From Pirellulales bacterium (GTDB lineage: Bacteria; Planctomycetota; Planctomycetia; Pirellulales; Lacipirellulaceae): a stretch of DNA of 64,000 nt. Below, one piece after another: positions 1-9,577 of this stretch. Position numbers and translations under genes: made by a program. Position 1 is the stretch's first letter, and each line of letters starts with the position of its first letter. The DNA lies in the NCBI GenBank assembly GCA_019636345.1, contig JAHBXQ010000004.1, positions 1 to 64,000 of the forward strand. The letters run 5' to 3'. Below the pieces are notes generated by a model, which saw nothing but the letters and a program-made list of their open reading frames with translations, was not told the origin of the DNA and ran no database searches.

Positions 1-131
1 GAACCGACGTAAGCACCCCAAAGTGTAGCTTCTGAATTTGAGTTTTCCGGCAAGTCATAGTGTCCTGCCTCACTCGGAAGTGGAATTCTGCTTGCCGGGC
101 GTTAGCATAACGCCTTCAGGAGGAATTCCCC

Positions 132-365
132 ATGAGCATCGATTCTCCGGACTCGCCGCGGCGTGAGCGGCGTCATTTTACGGCCCAGCAGAAGGCGGCG
201 CTGGTGAAGCGGCACTTGCTCGACGGCGTTCCGGTTTCGGACCTGTGCGACGAGGCGCAGAGCACACCCACCCAGTTCTACCAGTGGCAGAAGCAGCACT
301 TCGAGGGCGCCGCGGCGGCCTTTGAGGCGAAGAAGCCGGGCAAGCCGGCCGGGACGTCGCGGGGT
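132..365 (+). pseudogene. Truncated IS transposase orfA (helix-turn-helix part only)
   Basis: The first ~75 residues look like the DNA-binding OrfA subunit of an IS3-type transposase. They contain the stretch [13 protein letters not shown], then VSDLCDE and a FYQWQK recognition-helix-like segment, which is the usual order in the HTH_Tnp_1 family. A strong ribosome binding site (AGGAGG, 119-124) precedes the ATG. After about residue 78 the similarity stops and the frame continues as low-complexity Arg/Ala sequence, so the coiled-coil end of OrfA and all of OrfB are missing. I read it as the dead 5' end of an insertion sequence. The frame stays open into the next gene, so one long 658-codon frame spans both. 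The exact break point is approximate. Confidence 0.7.
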
Positions 366-683
366 CCGAACGCCGTTCGTGCGTGCGAGCATCGAGCCGG
401 CCGCCGCCGTGCCGGCGACGATGCAACCGCGGTCACCAAGCGAATGCCCCAAGTCGAGGGGCCGCTCCCGGCGTTCCGCGTCGCCGTCGATCGTGTGCGC
501 AGCACGATTCCTTCACCAGGGTCGCGCGACCTGCTAAGCTGGGCGGAGATCGTCTCCTCCCGACGTCACAACCGCGTTCCGCGCGTCGTCCCGAACGCAG
601 CGCGAGCGGAGTCCGTGCCGGCGGCCCGCGGGGACTTGCCGGGCGTCGATCCAACCTCGTCGTCGGCCTTGAAGAGGGCGCCT

Positions 684-2108
684 GTGAACTATCTCGCCGT
701 GATTTGCGTGCTCGCGTCGGCGTGCGCGAGCGCGACTGCCGCCGAAAAGCCTCGCGTCTTCGTGCTCTCGGACATCGAGAACGAGCCGGACGACGCCATG
801 TCGATGGTTCGTTTTCTCGCGTACGCCGACCAGTTTGACGTCGAGGGGCTGGCGGCGACGACCTCGGTTCATCAGCCGAATCGAGTCGCCCCGCAGCGAA
901 TTCGCCGAATTGTCGAAGCGTACGCATTGGTGCGAGACAATCTCGAACAGCACCAGCGAGGGTTTCCGACAGCCGACGTCTTGCGGCAGCGCGTCACCGC
1001 CGGGTTGCCGGTCTCCGGCCTGACCGGAGTCGGCGAAGGCCGCGATTCCCCGGCGTCGGAGCTGCTCGTCAAGGCGGTCGACAAAGACGATCCTCGACCG
1101 CTGTGGGTGACCGTGTGGGGCGGGCCGAACGTCTTGGCTCAAGCGCTGTGGAGCGTACGGCAGACGCGCTCGGCGGACGAGCTGAGCAAGTTCGTCGCCA
1201 AGCTGCGCGTCTACGCGATCTCCGACCAGGACGACAGCGGTCCGTGGCTGCGCGAGCAGTTTCCCGATCTGTTTTACGTGGCCAGCCCGGGCGTTCATGC
1301 GGGAGGCGCCTACCACCACGCCACGTGGAGCGGAATCAGCGGCGACTATTTTCACGGTCGATTTTGCGGCGCGGACTTTTCCTTGGTAACGAACGAATGG
1401 CTCGACGTGCACGTGCGACGCAAAGGGCCGCTCGGCAAAGAGTACCCGCGGTGGGAGTACCTCATGGAGGGCGATACGCCCTCGTTCCTGAATCTCGTCG
1501 ACAACGGCCTGAGCGATCCCGAGCATCCCGACTGGGGGGGATGGGGGGGCCGCTACGAACTGTACGTGCCGCGCAAGCAGAAGTGGCACTTGCAAGCGGA
1601 GCAGCGACCGCTCTGGACCGACGCCGAGGACGAAGTTCTGGGAATCGACGGCCGGTGGCATACGAGCAACCACGCGACGATCTGGCGGTGGCGCGAAGCC
1701 TTCCAGAATGACTTCGCCGCGCGGATGGATTGGACCGTCAAGTCCTACGACGAAGCCAATCATCCCCCCGTTCCGCGGCTGGGCCACGCCGACCGTCTGA
1801 CCGCGAAACCGGGCGAAGTCGTCCGGCTCAGCGCCGAGGGTTCGAGCGACCCGGACGGCGACGCCTTGTCTTACCATTGGTTCTGCTACGGCGAGGCCGG
1901 ATCGCTGACGATCTCGAGCGGAACCACGGGGCAGCCCGTTCCGATCCGGGACTTCGACCAAGCGACCGCGTCGTTGACGGTTCCCGCGCGGGGGACGATG
2001 CCTCCTGGCGCAGGCGCCATGCACGTCATCCTCGCCGTGACCGATCACGGAACTCCGCGTTTGACCCGCTATCGCCGGTTGATCGTGGACGTCGCACGCT
2101 CACGTTAG
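684..2108 (+). CDS. DUF1593 (Sde182-like) secreted hydrolase-like protein
   Basis: Secreted protein of about 474 residues in the DUF1593 family, also called Sde182 or cellulose-binding-protein-like, which has a nucleoside-hydrolase-like fold. The mature part opens with [13 protein letters not shown], the aspartate-rich motif equivalent to the metal/ribose-binding segment of nucleoside hydrolases. The last ~110 residues form an Ig-like domain with [13 protein letters not shown], typical of the family C-terminus. I chose the GTG at 684 because it gives a signal peptide ([19 protein letters not shown]) and has GAAGAGG upstream; the frame is open back to 132 only because of the transposase remnant. 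It lies 10 bp before a pectate lyase, so the two are probably co-transcribed for plant or algal polysaccharide use. Exact substrate unknown. Confidence 0.82.
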   Translation: MNYLAVICVLASACASATAAEKPRVFVLSDIENEPDDAMSMVRFLAYADQFDVEGLAATTSVHQPNRVAPQRIRRIVEAYALVRDNLEQHQRGFPTADVLRQRVTAGLPVSGLTGVGEGRDSPASELLVKAVDKDDPRPLWVTVWGGPNVLAQALWSVRQTRSADELSKFVAKLRVYAISDQDDSGPWLREQFPDLFYVASPGVHAGGAYHHATWSGISGDYFHGRFCGADFSLVTNEWLDVHVRRKGPLGKEYPRWEYLMEGDTPSFLNLVDNGLSDPEHPDWGGWGGRYELYVPRKQKWHLQAEQRPLWTDAEDEVLGIDGRWHTSNHATIWRWREAFQNDFAARMDWTVKSYDEANHPPVPRLGHADRLTAKPGEVVRLSAEGSSDPDGDALSYHWFCYGEAGSLTISSGTTGQPVPIRDFDQATASLTVPARGTMPPGAGAMHVILAVTDHGTPRLTRYRRLIVDVARSR

Positions 2109-2118
2109 GAAGCGCACT

Positions 2119-3222
2119 ATGACTTTGCGTACCGTCTTGCTCGTCTTGCTGGGGACGGCGCTCCTCGACGGCCGCGCCGCCTGGGGAGAAGTCCGGTTCA
2201 GCAGGAACCTGCTGAAGCAGGAGGATGCCTGGTTTCGAACGGACGAAGCCCGTGCCGTCGCGGACAGCGTGATTCAGTACCAGTCGCCCCACGGGGGGTG
2301 GCCCAAGAGCACGAACCTCGCCCAGCCGCCGCGTTCTCCCGAGGACGTTCCGCCGCCGGGACGGGGCCGCGCGAACAGCTTGGACAACGATGCGACGACG
2401 GTCCCGATGCAGTTTCTGGCGCGGATGACTCACGCGACCGGCGAAGCCAAGTACCGCGATTCGTTTTTGCGCGGCGTCGATTACTTGCTCGCCGCTCAGC
2501 TCCCCAACGGGGGATGGCCGCAATTCTGGCCGCTGCGAAACGGCTACTACGCACACATCACCTACAACGACGGCGCCATGATCCGAGTGCTGGAGGTGCT
2601 GCGCGACGTAGCTCACGGAAACACCCCCTACGAGTTCGTGGACGCGGTGCGGCGCGAGAACGCGGCTCGTGCGGTGGCGCGGGGCGTCGACTGTATTTTG
2701 AAGACTCAGATCAAGCAGGACGGGCGGCTCACGGCGTGGTGTGCGCAGCATGACGAGGAGACGCTCGAGCCGACTTGGGCTCGGGCGTACGAGCCGCCGT
2801 CGCTTTCGGGCGCGGAGACCGTGGGCATCGTCCGCTTCCTGATGTCGATCGATGATCCTTCGGACGACGTCGTGGCCGCCGTCGACGGAGCCGTGGCTTG
2901 GCTGCGGTCCGTGCAACTGACAGGCTGGCGCGTCGACCAGGTCGTCGCCGCCGACGGGCGCCGCGAGCGAAGGCTGGTCGCCGCCGCCGAAGCCCCGCCG
3001 CTGTGGGCCCGCTTCTACGAACTGGAAACGAACCGTCCGTTGTATCTCGACCGCGATTCCGTGTTCCGATACGACTTCGGCGAACTCAGCGACGAACGAC
3101 GCAACGGATACGCGTACCACGGCACATGGGCCGCTGCGCTGCTCGACAAGCACTATCCTCGCTGGCGTGCGAAATACGGGATTGTCCGAGAAGACGCTCC
3201 TCCCGCAGGGGGCGTGCGATAG
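2119..3222 (+). CDS. Pectate lyase, PL10 family
   Basis: Secreted pectate lyase of 367 residues that cleaves polygalacturonate by beta-elimination. The N-terminus (TLRTVLLVLLGTALLDG...) is a signal peptide. The remainder matches the (alpha/alpha)-toroid PL10/Pel-15 family: early HGGWPKSTN, DNDATTVPMQFLARM, a second repeat GGWPQFWPL, the YNDGAM motif carrying a catalytic-site Asp, and WARAYEPPSLSGAE, where the conserved Arg of the family sits. Length is normal for a single-domain PL10. The start ATG has GGAAG nine bases upstream and follows the DUF1593 stop by 10 bp. Both genes probably work on pectin-type polymers outside the cytoplasm. Confidence 0.9.
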   Translation: MTLRTVLLVLLGTALLDGRAAWGEVRFSRNLLKQEDAWFRTDEARAVADSVIQYQSPHGGWPKSTNLAQPPRSPEDVPPPGRGRANSLDNDATTVPMQFLARMTHATGEAKYRDSFLRGVDYLLAAQLPNGGWPQFWPLRNGYYAHITYNDGAMIRVLEVLRDVAHGNTPYEFVDAVRRENAARAVARGVDCILKTQIKQDGRLTAWCAQHDEETLEPTWARAYEPPSLSGAETVGIVRFLMSIDDPSDDVVAAVDGAVAWLRSVQLTGWRVDQVVAADGRRERRLVAAAEAPPLWARFYELETNRPLYLDRDSVFRYDFGELSDERRNGYAYHGTWAAALLDKHYPRWRAKYGIVREDAPPAGGVR

Positions 3223-3282
3223 CTCGCGCCTTGCGGACAGCGACGAGGGCCGGATCGTCTGGATCGTGCGGTCGTTCAGCCC

Positions 3283-3879
3283 GTGCCGGCGGTAAGCGTT
3301 TCACGATCTACACGGTCTCAATGCTCGCTACGAGTGGCCGATTTTGAGAGCGCGGGCAACGTTCCCGACACGGTCAATCTCAACGGCACGACCAAAACGT
3401 TCACCGCAACCGGCGGACCGGTGGTGATCAACGTCGCGGGCGATTTCATCCTGAATTCCGGCGCTACGTTGCGCCTTACCGGCGCCAGTCCGCTCGATTT
3501 CTTCGTCTTCAACATCGCGGCCAACGCCAAGTTCGACATTCAGGGCTCGGTCGTCGAATTGCTGGGCGACGTCACCATCAGCGACGTGCTGTTCAACGTC
3601 AAGGGAGTCGTTGGCGGAGGCGGCGAAGACGACGCCAAGATTCAAGAGAGCCTCTTCCGGGGCACGCTCCTGGCCGCCGGACGAAACGTGCTGGTCAACG
3701 ACAACGAGTTCAGCGAGGGGCACGGCATCTACGGCGCTCTGATTGCCGGCAACAAGCTGATCGTCCAGGAATCGGACATCGTCCACGACCCGTTCATGCC
3801 GGTCCCCGAGCCCGCAACCTGCGCTCTTGCCGGACTCGGCGTCGCCGCCGCAACGCTGCAGCGGCGCCGGCCGTCGTAG
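3283..3879 (+). pseudogene. 5'-truncated PEP-CTERM surface protein
   Basis: The frame encodes about 198 residues and ends in a clear PEP-CTERM sorting tail: VPEPATCALAGLG, a short hydrophobic stretch, then QRRRPS. The body from about residue 18 (VADFESAGNVPDTVNLNG) has short beta-rich repeats like those of choice-of-anchor-type secreted proteins. No signal peptide or plausible start is visible; the nominal GTG at 3283 begins a short unrelated stretch, and the gene body starts abruptly near 3334. An exosortase substrate must be exported, so I read this as a 3' fragment whose first exported part was lost. An alternative is a real short gene with an unrecognised leader. Confidence 0.5.
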
Positions 3880-4563
3880 CGACCCGAGTCGAGCGAACGG
3901 TCGAGGCTCAGGCCCTCCTCGCCGTCGCCGATTCGTCGCTGCGGGAGCGGCCCAAGTCGGACGCTCTCCGCGGCTCGCCGGACGACGCGTTCGAAAAGCG
4001 CCCCGGGCCAAGTCGACCAAGCTCCCCGACCCCTGCTTCTCGACATGCTGGGCGGCGGCCGATCTCGTCGATCCATGTGCGTCGACGAATCTCCGTCTCT
4101 AGCTCCAGTCTTGCCGCACGCTCTGGTGCGCCGCGTTTCCCGCTTCGCGATCCGCAGCAACGCGCACGCGGGATCCGCAGCCCCGGCACGACCTCTCACG
4201 ACGCCAATCCAAAAAGGGCGAACCGCACCGAGCGCGGCCCACGTTCGGGGCGCCCCCTTCGAACCGCGAGGCGGGTGCAGGTTGCGAAGGCCGCGCCTCC
4301 GTGCCGTCGGCAGCACCCCCCTGCGCGCCCCCGCCCCCGCCCGACGACTCGTCCCTCCGCCCGACCCCTCTCGCGCCCCGCCTGTCCGGAGCGACCTCAG
4401 GCGTCGCCGCAACCGCAATCACAGCAATCGGTTCCGAGAAGGCTCGGTTTTCGGCGCGTCGTTCACGAGCGCTGCGAACCGCGTGCAGCGACTAGGCGTA
4501 TAGTCCCGTGGAGACGGATTGTGCACGGTTGGCGTTTCAGATCTCCCAGGAGGAAACGCATCG

Positions 4564-4983
4564 ATGACGACGTTCCTGCGGTCGGCGCTTCCTCGCCCTC
4601 GATCGCCCCCGCGCGGACGGAGGTCTGCAAACGGGCGCTGCTGCGCCTCGTGCGCCGCCAATCGCGAGAGCGAGAAGCCTCTCCGTCGCTGCGGCCCCAA
4701 CACGAGGGCCCGGTCGCGATCGAGACGGTCCGCGGCTGGTCGACGCGCGCCGCCTCGACCCTCGCTTGGCGAGTCGCCCCCCAGGGCCGCGACACCGTTC
4801 CTGGCGAGCGGACGCGGCCTGGAGTCAAGCCCGCGCAGCGGTTCCGCCCGGGGCCGCTTCCCGGACGCGCGCCAGCCTGCCGAGCCTGCCGTCGGCGCGG
4901 TCCGAGTACGGCTCTCGAATCGCGCCCCCGTCCGGTCAAGTTCGCCGCTCCGCGGGCTCGCCCCCGTCGTCTCGCCGCATTGA
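4564..4983 (+). CDS. Doubtful small Arg-rich ORF with a good ribosome binding site
   Basis: This 139-codon frame begins with ATG ten bases after a perfect AGGAGG. The product starts TTFLRSALPRPRSPPRGR and remains rich in Arg, Ser and Pro, with four Cys within the first 45 residues (CCASC, then RRCG). No domain is recognised. It may be chance in GC-rich DNA, a decayed gene, or a real short orphan. The ribosome binding site is the only positive evidence. Confidence 0.15.
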   Translation: MTTFLRSALPRPRSPPRGRRSANGRCCASCAANRESEKPLRRCGPNTRARSRSRRSAAGRRAPPRPSLGESPPRAATPFLASGRGLESSPRSGSARGRFPDARQPAEPAVGAVRVRLSNRAPVRSSSPLRGLAPVVSPH

Positions 4984-5289
4984 CTGCGAAGACGCAACGC
5001 CTGCCGATCGAGCCCTGCCGCGTGCGGCGAGCCGCTCTCCCCCGCTCCCGTCGTGCCGCTCGCCCCCGTCCGACCCGACGGCTCGGCCCGTCGCCGGAGG
5101 ATCGGATCGGGCGTCGTGCGGCGACGTCGCGAACGGTCGGCGGCCAGGGGGATTCGCACAGGTCCCTGGGCGAACCTTCGGCGCCTCGCGAGCGGACTTG
5201 CGCGGGCTTGGGGATCGCGCAGGGCGCCGGACGCCGGCGACGCGGATCGCAATCGGATCGGAACGACCGGCAGAGCCGGGGTCGTTTCG

Positions 5290-5308
5290 TCGGGGGGGCG
5301 CCCCCCGA
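5290..5308 (+). promoter_or_regulatory. GC hairpin in the leader of the hybrid kinase gene
   Basis: Arms TCGGGGGG (5290-5297) and CCCCCCGA (5301-5308) pair perfectly with a 3-base loop, ending 41 bases before the kinase ATG. It could slow transcription or translation, or be a chance palindrome in GC-rich DNA. No U-tract follows, so it is not a classical terminator. Confidence 0.25.
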
Positions 5309-5349
5309 CCATTGTCCCACCACCGACGCTTTGCAACGAAAGGGCGGCC

Positions 5350-8300
5350 ATGGGCCTGGAGACGAACAACGCGCGGGATTCCCGTCACGAGCCGTCGACC
5401 GACCGACCTGTCGGGGCGGTCGAGCAGGCGCTCGTCGCCCGCGACGCGGAGCCGTTGTTCGTCGTCGGCCTGGGAGCGTCCGCCGGGGGGCTGGAAGCGC
5501 TCGAGACGTTCTTCGAGCGGATGCCCGCCGATGCGGGGATGGCCTTCGTCGTCGTCCAGCATCTGTCGCCGGACTTCAAGAGCCTGATGGACGAGCTCCT
5601 GTCGCGCCGCACCGAGATCCCCGTCCATCGCGTCGAGGACGGCGTGGTCGTCGAGCCGAACGCGATCTACCTGATTCCTCCGAAGAAGGAGATGATCATC
5701 GCCGGGGGCCGGCTGCTGCTGACCGACAAGGATCCGGCGGCCGGCTTGAGCCTGCCGATCGACACGTTCTTCCGATCGCTGGCGCAGGAGGCGGGAGAAC
5801 GCGCGGCGGCAATCGTCTTGTCCGGAACGGGCAGCGACGGCTCGCGGGGCGTCCGCGCCGTTCACGACGCGGGAGGACTCGTCATCGCGCAGTCCGAGGA
5901 GACGGCTCGGTTCGACGGGATGCCCCGCAGCGCGATCGAAACGCGGGCGGTCGACTTGGTGCTCCCCCCCGAGGCCATGCCGCAGGCGCTGCTCGATCAC
6001 GTTCGCCGACCGATTCTCGGAGCGCGACTCGGGGGCCTTTCCGGGGAGGTCGTTTCCGAGAGCGGGATGAACGCGATCTACGCCCTGCTTCGCGCCGAGA
6101 TCGGGATCGACTTCACGCACTACAAACCGACCACCGTCTTGAGGCGGATCGACCGCCGGCTCCGGATCGCGCACGCCGCCGACCTCGACGAATACGTCGC
6201 CGCGCTCCGGAGCCAACCGGCCGAACTCCACGCGTTGTCCAAGGATCTGCTGATCGGGGTGACGCGATTCTTTCGGGATCCCGAGTTCTTCGCCCGGCTC
6301 GCCGCGGACGTCGTTCCCGACCTCGTCGCTCTGGCGACGCGCGACGAGGGGCTGCGCGTCTGGGTCGCCGGGTGCGCGACCGGCGAGGAAGCCTATTCGC
6401 TCGCCATGCTCTTTCACGAAGCGGTGACGGCGGCGGGGCGGCCCCTGGACCTCAAGATCTTCGCGACCGACGTCCACCGGGCGAGCCTCGAATTCGCCTC
6501 CGCCGGCCTCTACGACGAGGGGGCGTTGGCCGACGTCGCGCCGGCCCGCCGGGAGCGGTACTTCCTGCCCCAGAACGGCCGCTGGCAGATCGTCCCGGAG
6601 CTGCGGAAACTGATCGTGTTCGCGCCGCACAACGTGATCAAGGACGCCCCCTTCACGAAGCTCGACCTGATCAGCTGCCGCAATCTGCTGATCTACCTGC
6701 AGGCCCCCGCCCAGAAGAAGGCGCTGTCGCTGTTTCACTTCGGGCTCAAGACCGGCGGGGTGCTGGCCCTCGGCCCCAGCGAAAGCCCGGGGGAGATCGC
6801 CGAAGAATTCGCGACGCTCGATCCCCACTGGAAGCTCTATCGGAAACGGCGCGACGTGCGGCTGTTCGCCGAGATGCGAGCGCCCCTCGCGCCGGTCGTT
6901 CCGCCCGTCCCGCCCGTCCCGGTCGCGGGGAGCGTCCTGCGCCGTCCGCGGACGGCGCTCCCCGACGCCAACCTCCTCCGTGTCTACGACGAGCTGCTCG
7001 AGGCGTACGTCCCGCCGAGTTTTCTGATCAATGCGCAGCGCGAGGTCCTCCACGCGTTCGCGGGGGCGGGACGCTGGCTGCGGGTCCCGGACGGCCGTCT
7101 CTCCGCCGATCTGCTCGACATGGTCGACCGCGATCTGCGGCTGGCGATTTCGAGAGCCTTGCAGCGGGCGGTCCAGGAGAACGCGCCGGCCGCGCTCGGC
7201 GGCGTGCGGCGGGAGGCCGGCGGCGCGGCGGAGCGGCTCCGCGTCTCCGTGCGGCCGCTCGCGGTCCGCGGAGCGGGCGAACCGTACTGCCTCGTCGCGA
7301 TTGAACCGGACGAGCGGCCCCCCGCGGTCGCAGCGCCCGCCGGGGAGCTCGACGTCGCAGCGGCCTCGGAGCAGCGGCTGTCGGAACTCGACGACGAACT
7401 CCGGTACGCCCAGGAGAACCTGCAGGCGGCCGTCGAGGAGATGGAAACGACGAACGAAGAGCTGCAGGCGACCAACGAGGAGCTCGTCGCGTCGAACGAG
7501 GAACTCCAAAGCACGAACGAGGAGCTCCACTCGGTCAACGAGGAACTGCACACCGTCAACGCGGAGCATCAGCGCAAGATCACCGAGCTGACCGAACTCA
7601 CCGACGACATGGACAATCTGCTGCGGAGCACGGACGTCGGCACGATCTTTCTCGATCGGGAGCTGTTGATCCGCAAATTCACGCCCCGGATCGCCGAGTC
7701 GTTCCGGCTCCTCCCGCAGGACGTCGGCCGGCGGATCGACAGTTTTGCGCACGACGTCCTCCACCCCGGCTTGCTCGACGACGTCCGGCGCGTCTTGGCG
7801 GACGGCGCCGCGATCGAACGGGACGTACAGGACAAGCGGGGGGAGTGGCATCTGCTGCGGATCCTCCCCTATCGCACTCAGGAGGCGATCGAAGGGGCCG
7901 TCGTGACGCTGATCCCCGTGACGCGGCTCAAGAAGACCGAGGCCGAACTGCGGCGGCTGTCGAAGGTCTTCATGGACGGCGCCGACCCGATCCTCATCGA
8001 GGATCTTACGGGCACGATCCTCGACTTGAATCGCGAGGCGGAGCGGGCCTACGGCTGGTCCCGTGCGGAGCTCGTCGGGCAGCCCGTCACGAAGCTGATC
8101 CCTCCCGCCCTCCACGCTCGGAGCGACGCGCTCCGCCAACAGTGCCTGCGCGACGACTCGGTCCGCAACGTCGAGGCGGTCCGCTGCGCGCGTCACGGCG
8201 AACCGAGGCCCGTGCTCCTGACGCTGTCGCTCTTGCACGACGAGTCGGGGCGGCGGGCGGCGATCGCCAGCATCGCCAAGGACATTTCCGCGCAGAAACA

Positions 8301-9426
8301 GGCCGAGCAGGACGCCCGCGACGCCGCTCGCCGCCGGGACCAGTTCCTGGCGATGCTCTCCCACGAGCTCCGCAATCCGCTCGGCGCCCTGCTCAACGCG
8401 ACGCGGTTCGTCGTCCGCGCGGGGAACCGCGATCCCGCTCTCGGCCGGGCGTGCGCAGTCATCGAGCGTCAGGGGAAGCAGTTGGCGCGGCTCTTGGAGG
8501 ACCTGCTCGAAGTCTCCCGCGTCACGCAGGGGAAGATCCGCGTCGCTCCCCAGATCGTCGATCTCGTCGCCAGCGCCCAGGAGGCCGTCCAGGTCTTACA
8601 ACCGCTCGTCGACCGCCGCGGGCACGCGCTCGAGACGGAGTTCCCCGAGCGACCGCTCTACGTCGAGGGAGATCCGGCGCGACTGTTGCAAGTTCAGGAG
8701 AATCTCCTGGAGAACGCGGCGAAGTACACCCCGCGGGGCGGGACGATTCGGCTGGTCGTCCGCGAGGAGGCGGGGGAGGCGGTCGTCACGGTCCGCGACA
8801 ACGGCGTCGGGGTCCCGCCCGAGATGCAGTCCCGGATCTTCGAGCTCTTCGTCCAGTCGCCGCAGGCGCTCGAGGAGGACGAAGCGGGGATGGGGATCGG
8901 CCTCACGTTGGTGCAGTCGATCGTCAGTTTGCACGGCGGGCGGGTCGCGGTTCGGAGCGACGGCCCCGGCACGGGGAGCGAATTCGAAGTCCGGCTTCCG
9001 ACGACCGCCGAGCGCCCCGCCGCGACCCCGGCCGCCGCCGTCGCGCCGTCCCCGGCGGGGATGCGCGTCGTCGTCGTCGAGGACAACGCCGACAGCCGGG
9101 AGATGCTCGCAGCGCTGCTGACGATGGACGGGTACGACGTCGCGACGGCCGCCGACGGCCGGCAAGGGGTGCGGACCGTCCTCGAGCGGGCGCCGGACGT
9201 CGCCCTCGTCGATCTCGGGTTGCCGGGGATCGACGGCTTGGAAGTCGCGCGACGGATCCGCGCGGCCGAGCTGCCGCGGCCGGTCCGGCTCGTCGCCCTC
9301 ACCGGCTACGGCCGCGCCGTCGATCGGGAAGCGGTCTTCGCCGCCGGCTTCGACGAGCATCTCGTCAAGCCGGTCGATCCCGACGAGCTGGTGCGAATCC
9401 TCCGCCCGCCCCCGGCGGGGAGCTGA
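5350..9426 (+). CDS. CheB-CheR-PAS-histidine kinase-receiver hybrid sensor
   Basis: Single polypeptide of 1358 residues. Residues ~36-220 are a CheB methylesterase with the triad visible as S44 (GASAGG), H71 ([10 protein letters not shown]) and D163 (GTGSDGS). Residues ~235-500 are a CheR methyltransferase with the SAM loop [15 protein letters not shown] and the later [14 protein letters not shown] coiled coil of repeated TNEELQ-type heptads covers ~672-750, followed by PAS-like domains (~755-960). The HisKA H-box is LSHELRNP (H1005) and the HATPase has [11 protein letters not shown] and [11 protein letters not shown]-terminal receiver has its phosphoacceptor in [11 protein letters not shown] (D1288). 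No transmembrane segment is seen, so it is probably cytosolic. The ATG at 5350 fits the start of the conserved CheB part; the frame upstream is low-complexity. No chemotaxis genes are nearby. The gene converges on a CsrA-receiver protein, a plausible partner. Confidence 0.93.
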   Translation: MGLETNNARDSRHEPSTDRPVGAVEQALVARDAEPLFVVGLGASAGGLEALETFFERMPADAGMAFVVVQHLSPDFKSLMDELLSRRTEIPVHRVEDGVVVEPNAIYLIPPKKEMIIAGGRLLLTDKDPAAGLSLPIDTFFRSLAQEAGERAAAIVLSGTGSDGSRGVRAVHDAGGLVIAQSEETARFDGMPRSAIETRAVDLVLPPEAMPQALLDHVRRPILGARLGGLSGEVVSESGMNAIYALLRAEIGIDFTHYKPTTVLRRIDRRLRIAHAADLDEYVAALRSQPAELHALSKDLLIGVTRFFRDPEFFARLAADVVPDLVALATRDEGLRVWVAGCATGEEAYSLAMLFHEAVTAAGRPLDLKIFATDVHRASLEFASAGLYDEGALADVAPARRERYFLPQNGRWQIVPELRKLIVFAPHNVIKDAPFTKLDLISCRNLLIYLQAPAQKKALSLFHFGLKTGGVLALGPSESPGEIAEEFATLDPHWKLYRKRRDVRLFAEMRAPLAPVVPPVPPVPVAGSVLRRPRTALPDANLLRVYDELLEAYVPPSFLINAQREVLHAFAGAGRWLRVPDGRLSADLLDMVDRDLRLAISRALQRAVQENAPAALGGVRREAGGAAERLRVSVRPLAVRGAGEPYCLVAIEPDERPPAVAAPAGELDVAAASEQRLSELDDELRYAQENLQAAVEEMETTNEELQATNEELVASNEELQSTNEELHSVNEELHTVNAEHQRKITELTELTDDMDNLLRSTDVGTIFLDRELLIRKFTPRIAESFRLLPQDVGRRIDSFAHDVLHPGLLDDVRRVLADGAAIERDVQDKRGEWHLLRILPYRTQEAIEGAVVTLIPVTRLKKTEAELRRLSKVFMDGADPILIEDLTGTILDLNREAERAYGWSRAELVGQPVTKLIPPALHARSDALRQQCLRDDSVRNVEAVRCARHGEPRPVLLTLSLLHDESGRRAAIASIAKDISAQKQAEQDARDAARRRDQFLAMLSHELRNPLGALLNATRFVVRAGNRDPALGRACAVIERQGKQLARLLEDLLEVSRVTQGKIRVAPQIVDLVASAQEAVQVLQPLVDRRGHALETEFPERPLYVEGDPARLLQVQENLLENAAKYTPRGGTIRLVVREEAGEAVVTVRDNGVGVPPEMQSRIFELFVQSPQALEEDEAGMGIGLTLVQSIVSLHGGRVAVRSDGPGTGSEFEVRLPTTAERPAATPAAAVAPSPAGMRVVVVEDNADSREMLAALLTMDGYDVATAADGRQGVRTVLERAPDVALVDLGLPGIDGLEVARRIRAAELPRPVRLVALTGYGRAVDREAVFAAGFDEHLVKPVDPDELVRILRPPPAGS

Positions 9427-9437
9427 GCCGGCGTGTC

Positions 9438-9466
9438 GGGAGCGGGGACGGCGCGTCTCCGCTCCC
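9438..9466. terminator. Hairpin between convergent signalling genes
   Basis: Eleven-base arms GGGAGCGGGGA (9438-9448) and TCTCCGCTCCC (9456-9466) pair with one G-U, starting 11 bases after the kinase stop. There is no clear T-run on either side, so it may be a weak or factor-assisted terminator. Its position between convergent genes favours a terminator role. Confidence 0.35.
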
Positions 9467-9577
9467 GGCCGCGCGGCCAACCGGCGGCGATCCTGGCGAG
9501 TCGTCGTTCGATTCCGGACAACCCGGCTCGGCCCTGGTCGGCGCTGCGGACCGCTTCCTCATGGGAAGCGGCGCGGC

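Larger units (their letters stand above)
3880..5349. other. Gene-poor region before the hybrid kinase
   Basis: About 1.47 kb with no recognisable protein on either strand. All long frames here are Arg/Pro/Ser/Gly-rich shadows typical of high-GC noncoding DNA. One frame, 4564-4983, starts with ATG after a good AGGAGG (4550-4555) but its 139-residue product is low-complexity and matches nothing I know. A short inverted repeat GACTA/TAGTC lies at 4490-4505. A GC-only hairpin sits at 5290-5308 just before the kinase gene. Confidence 0.6.

Noticed and set aside
4077-7304. 1075-codon plus-strand frame overlapping the kinase start
   Set aside because: Arg/Pro-rich throughout and out of frame with the conserved CheB-CheR sequence.
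4936-8364. 1142-codon open frame antisense to the hybrid kinase
   Set aside because: It mirrors a strongly supported multi-domain gene on the other strand; its product is Arg/Asp/Gly/Val-rich with no domain. Long antisense frames are expected at this GC content.
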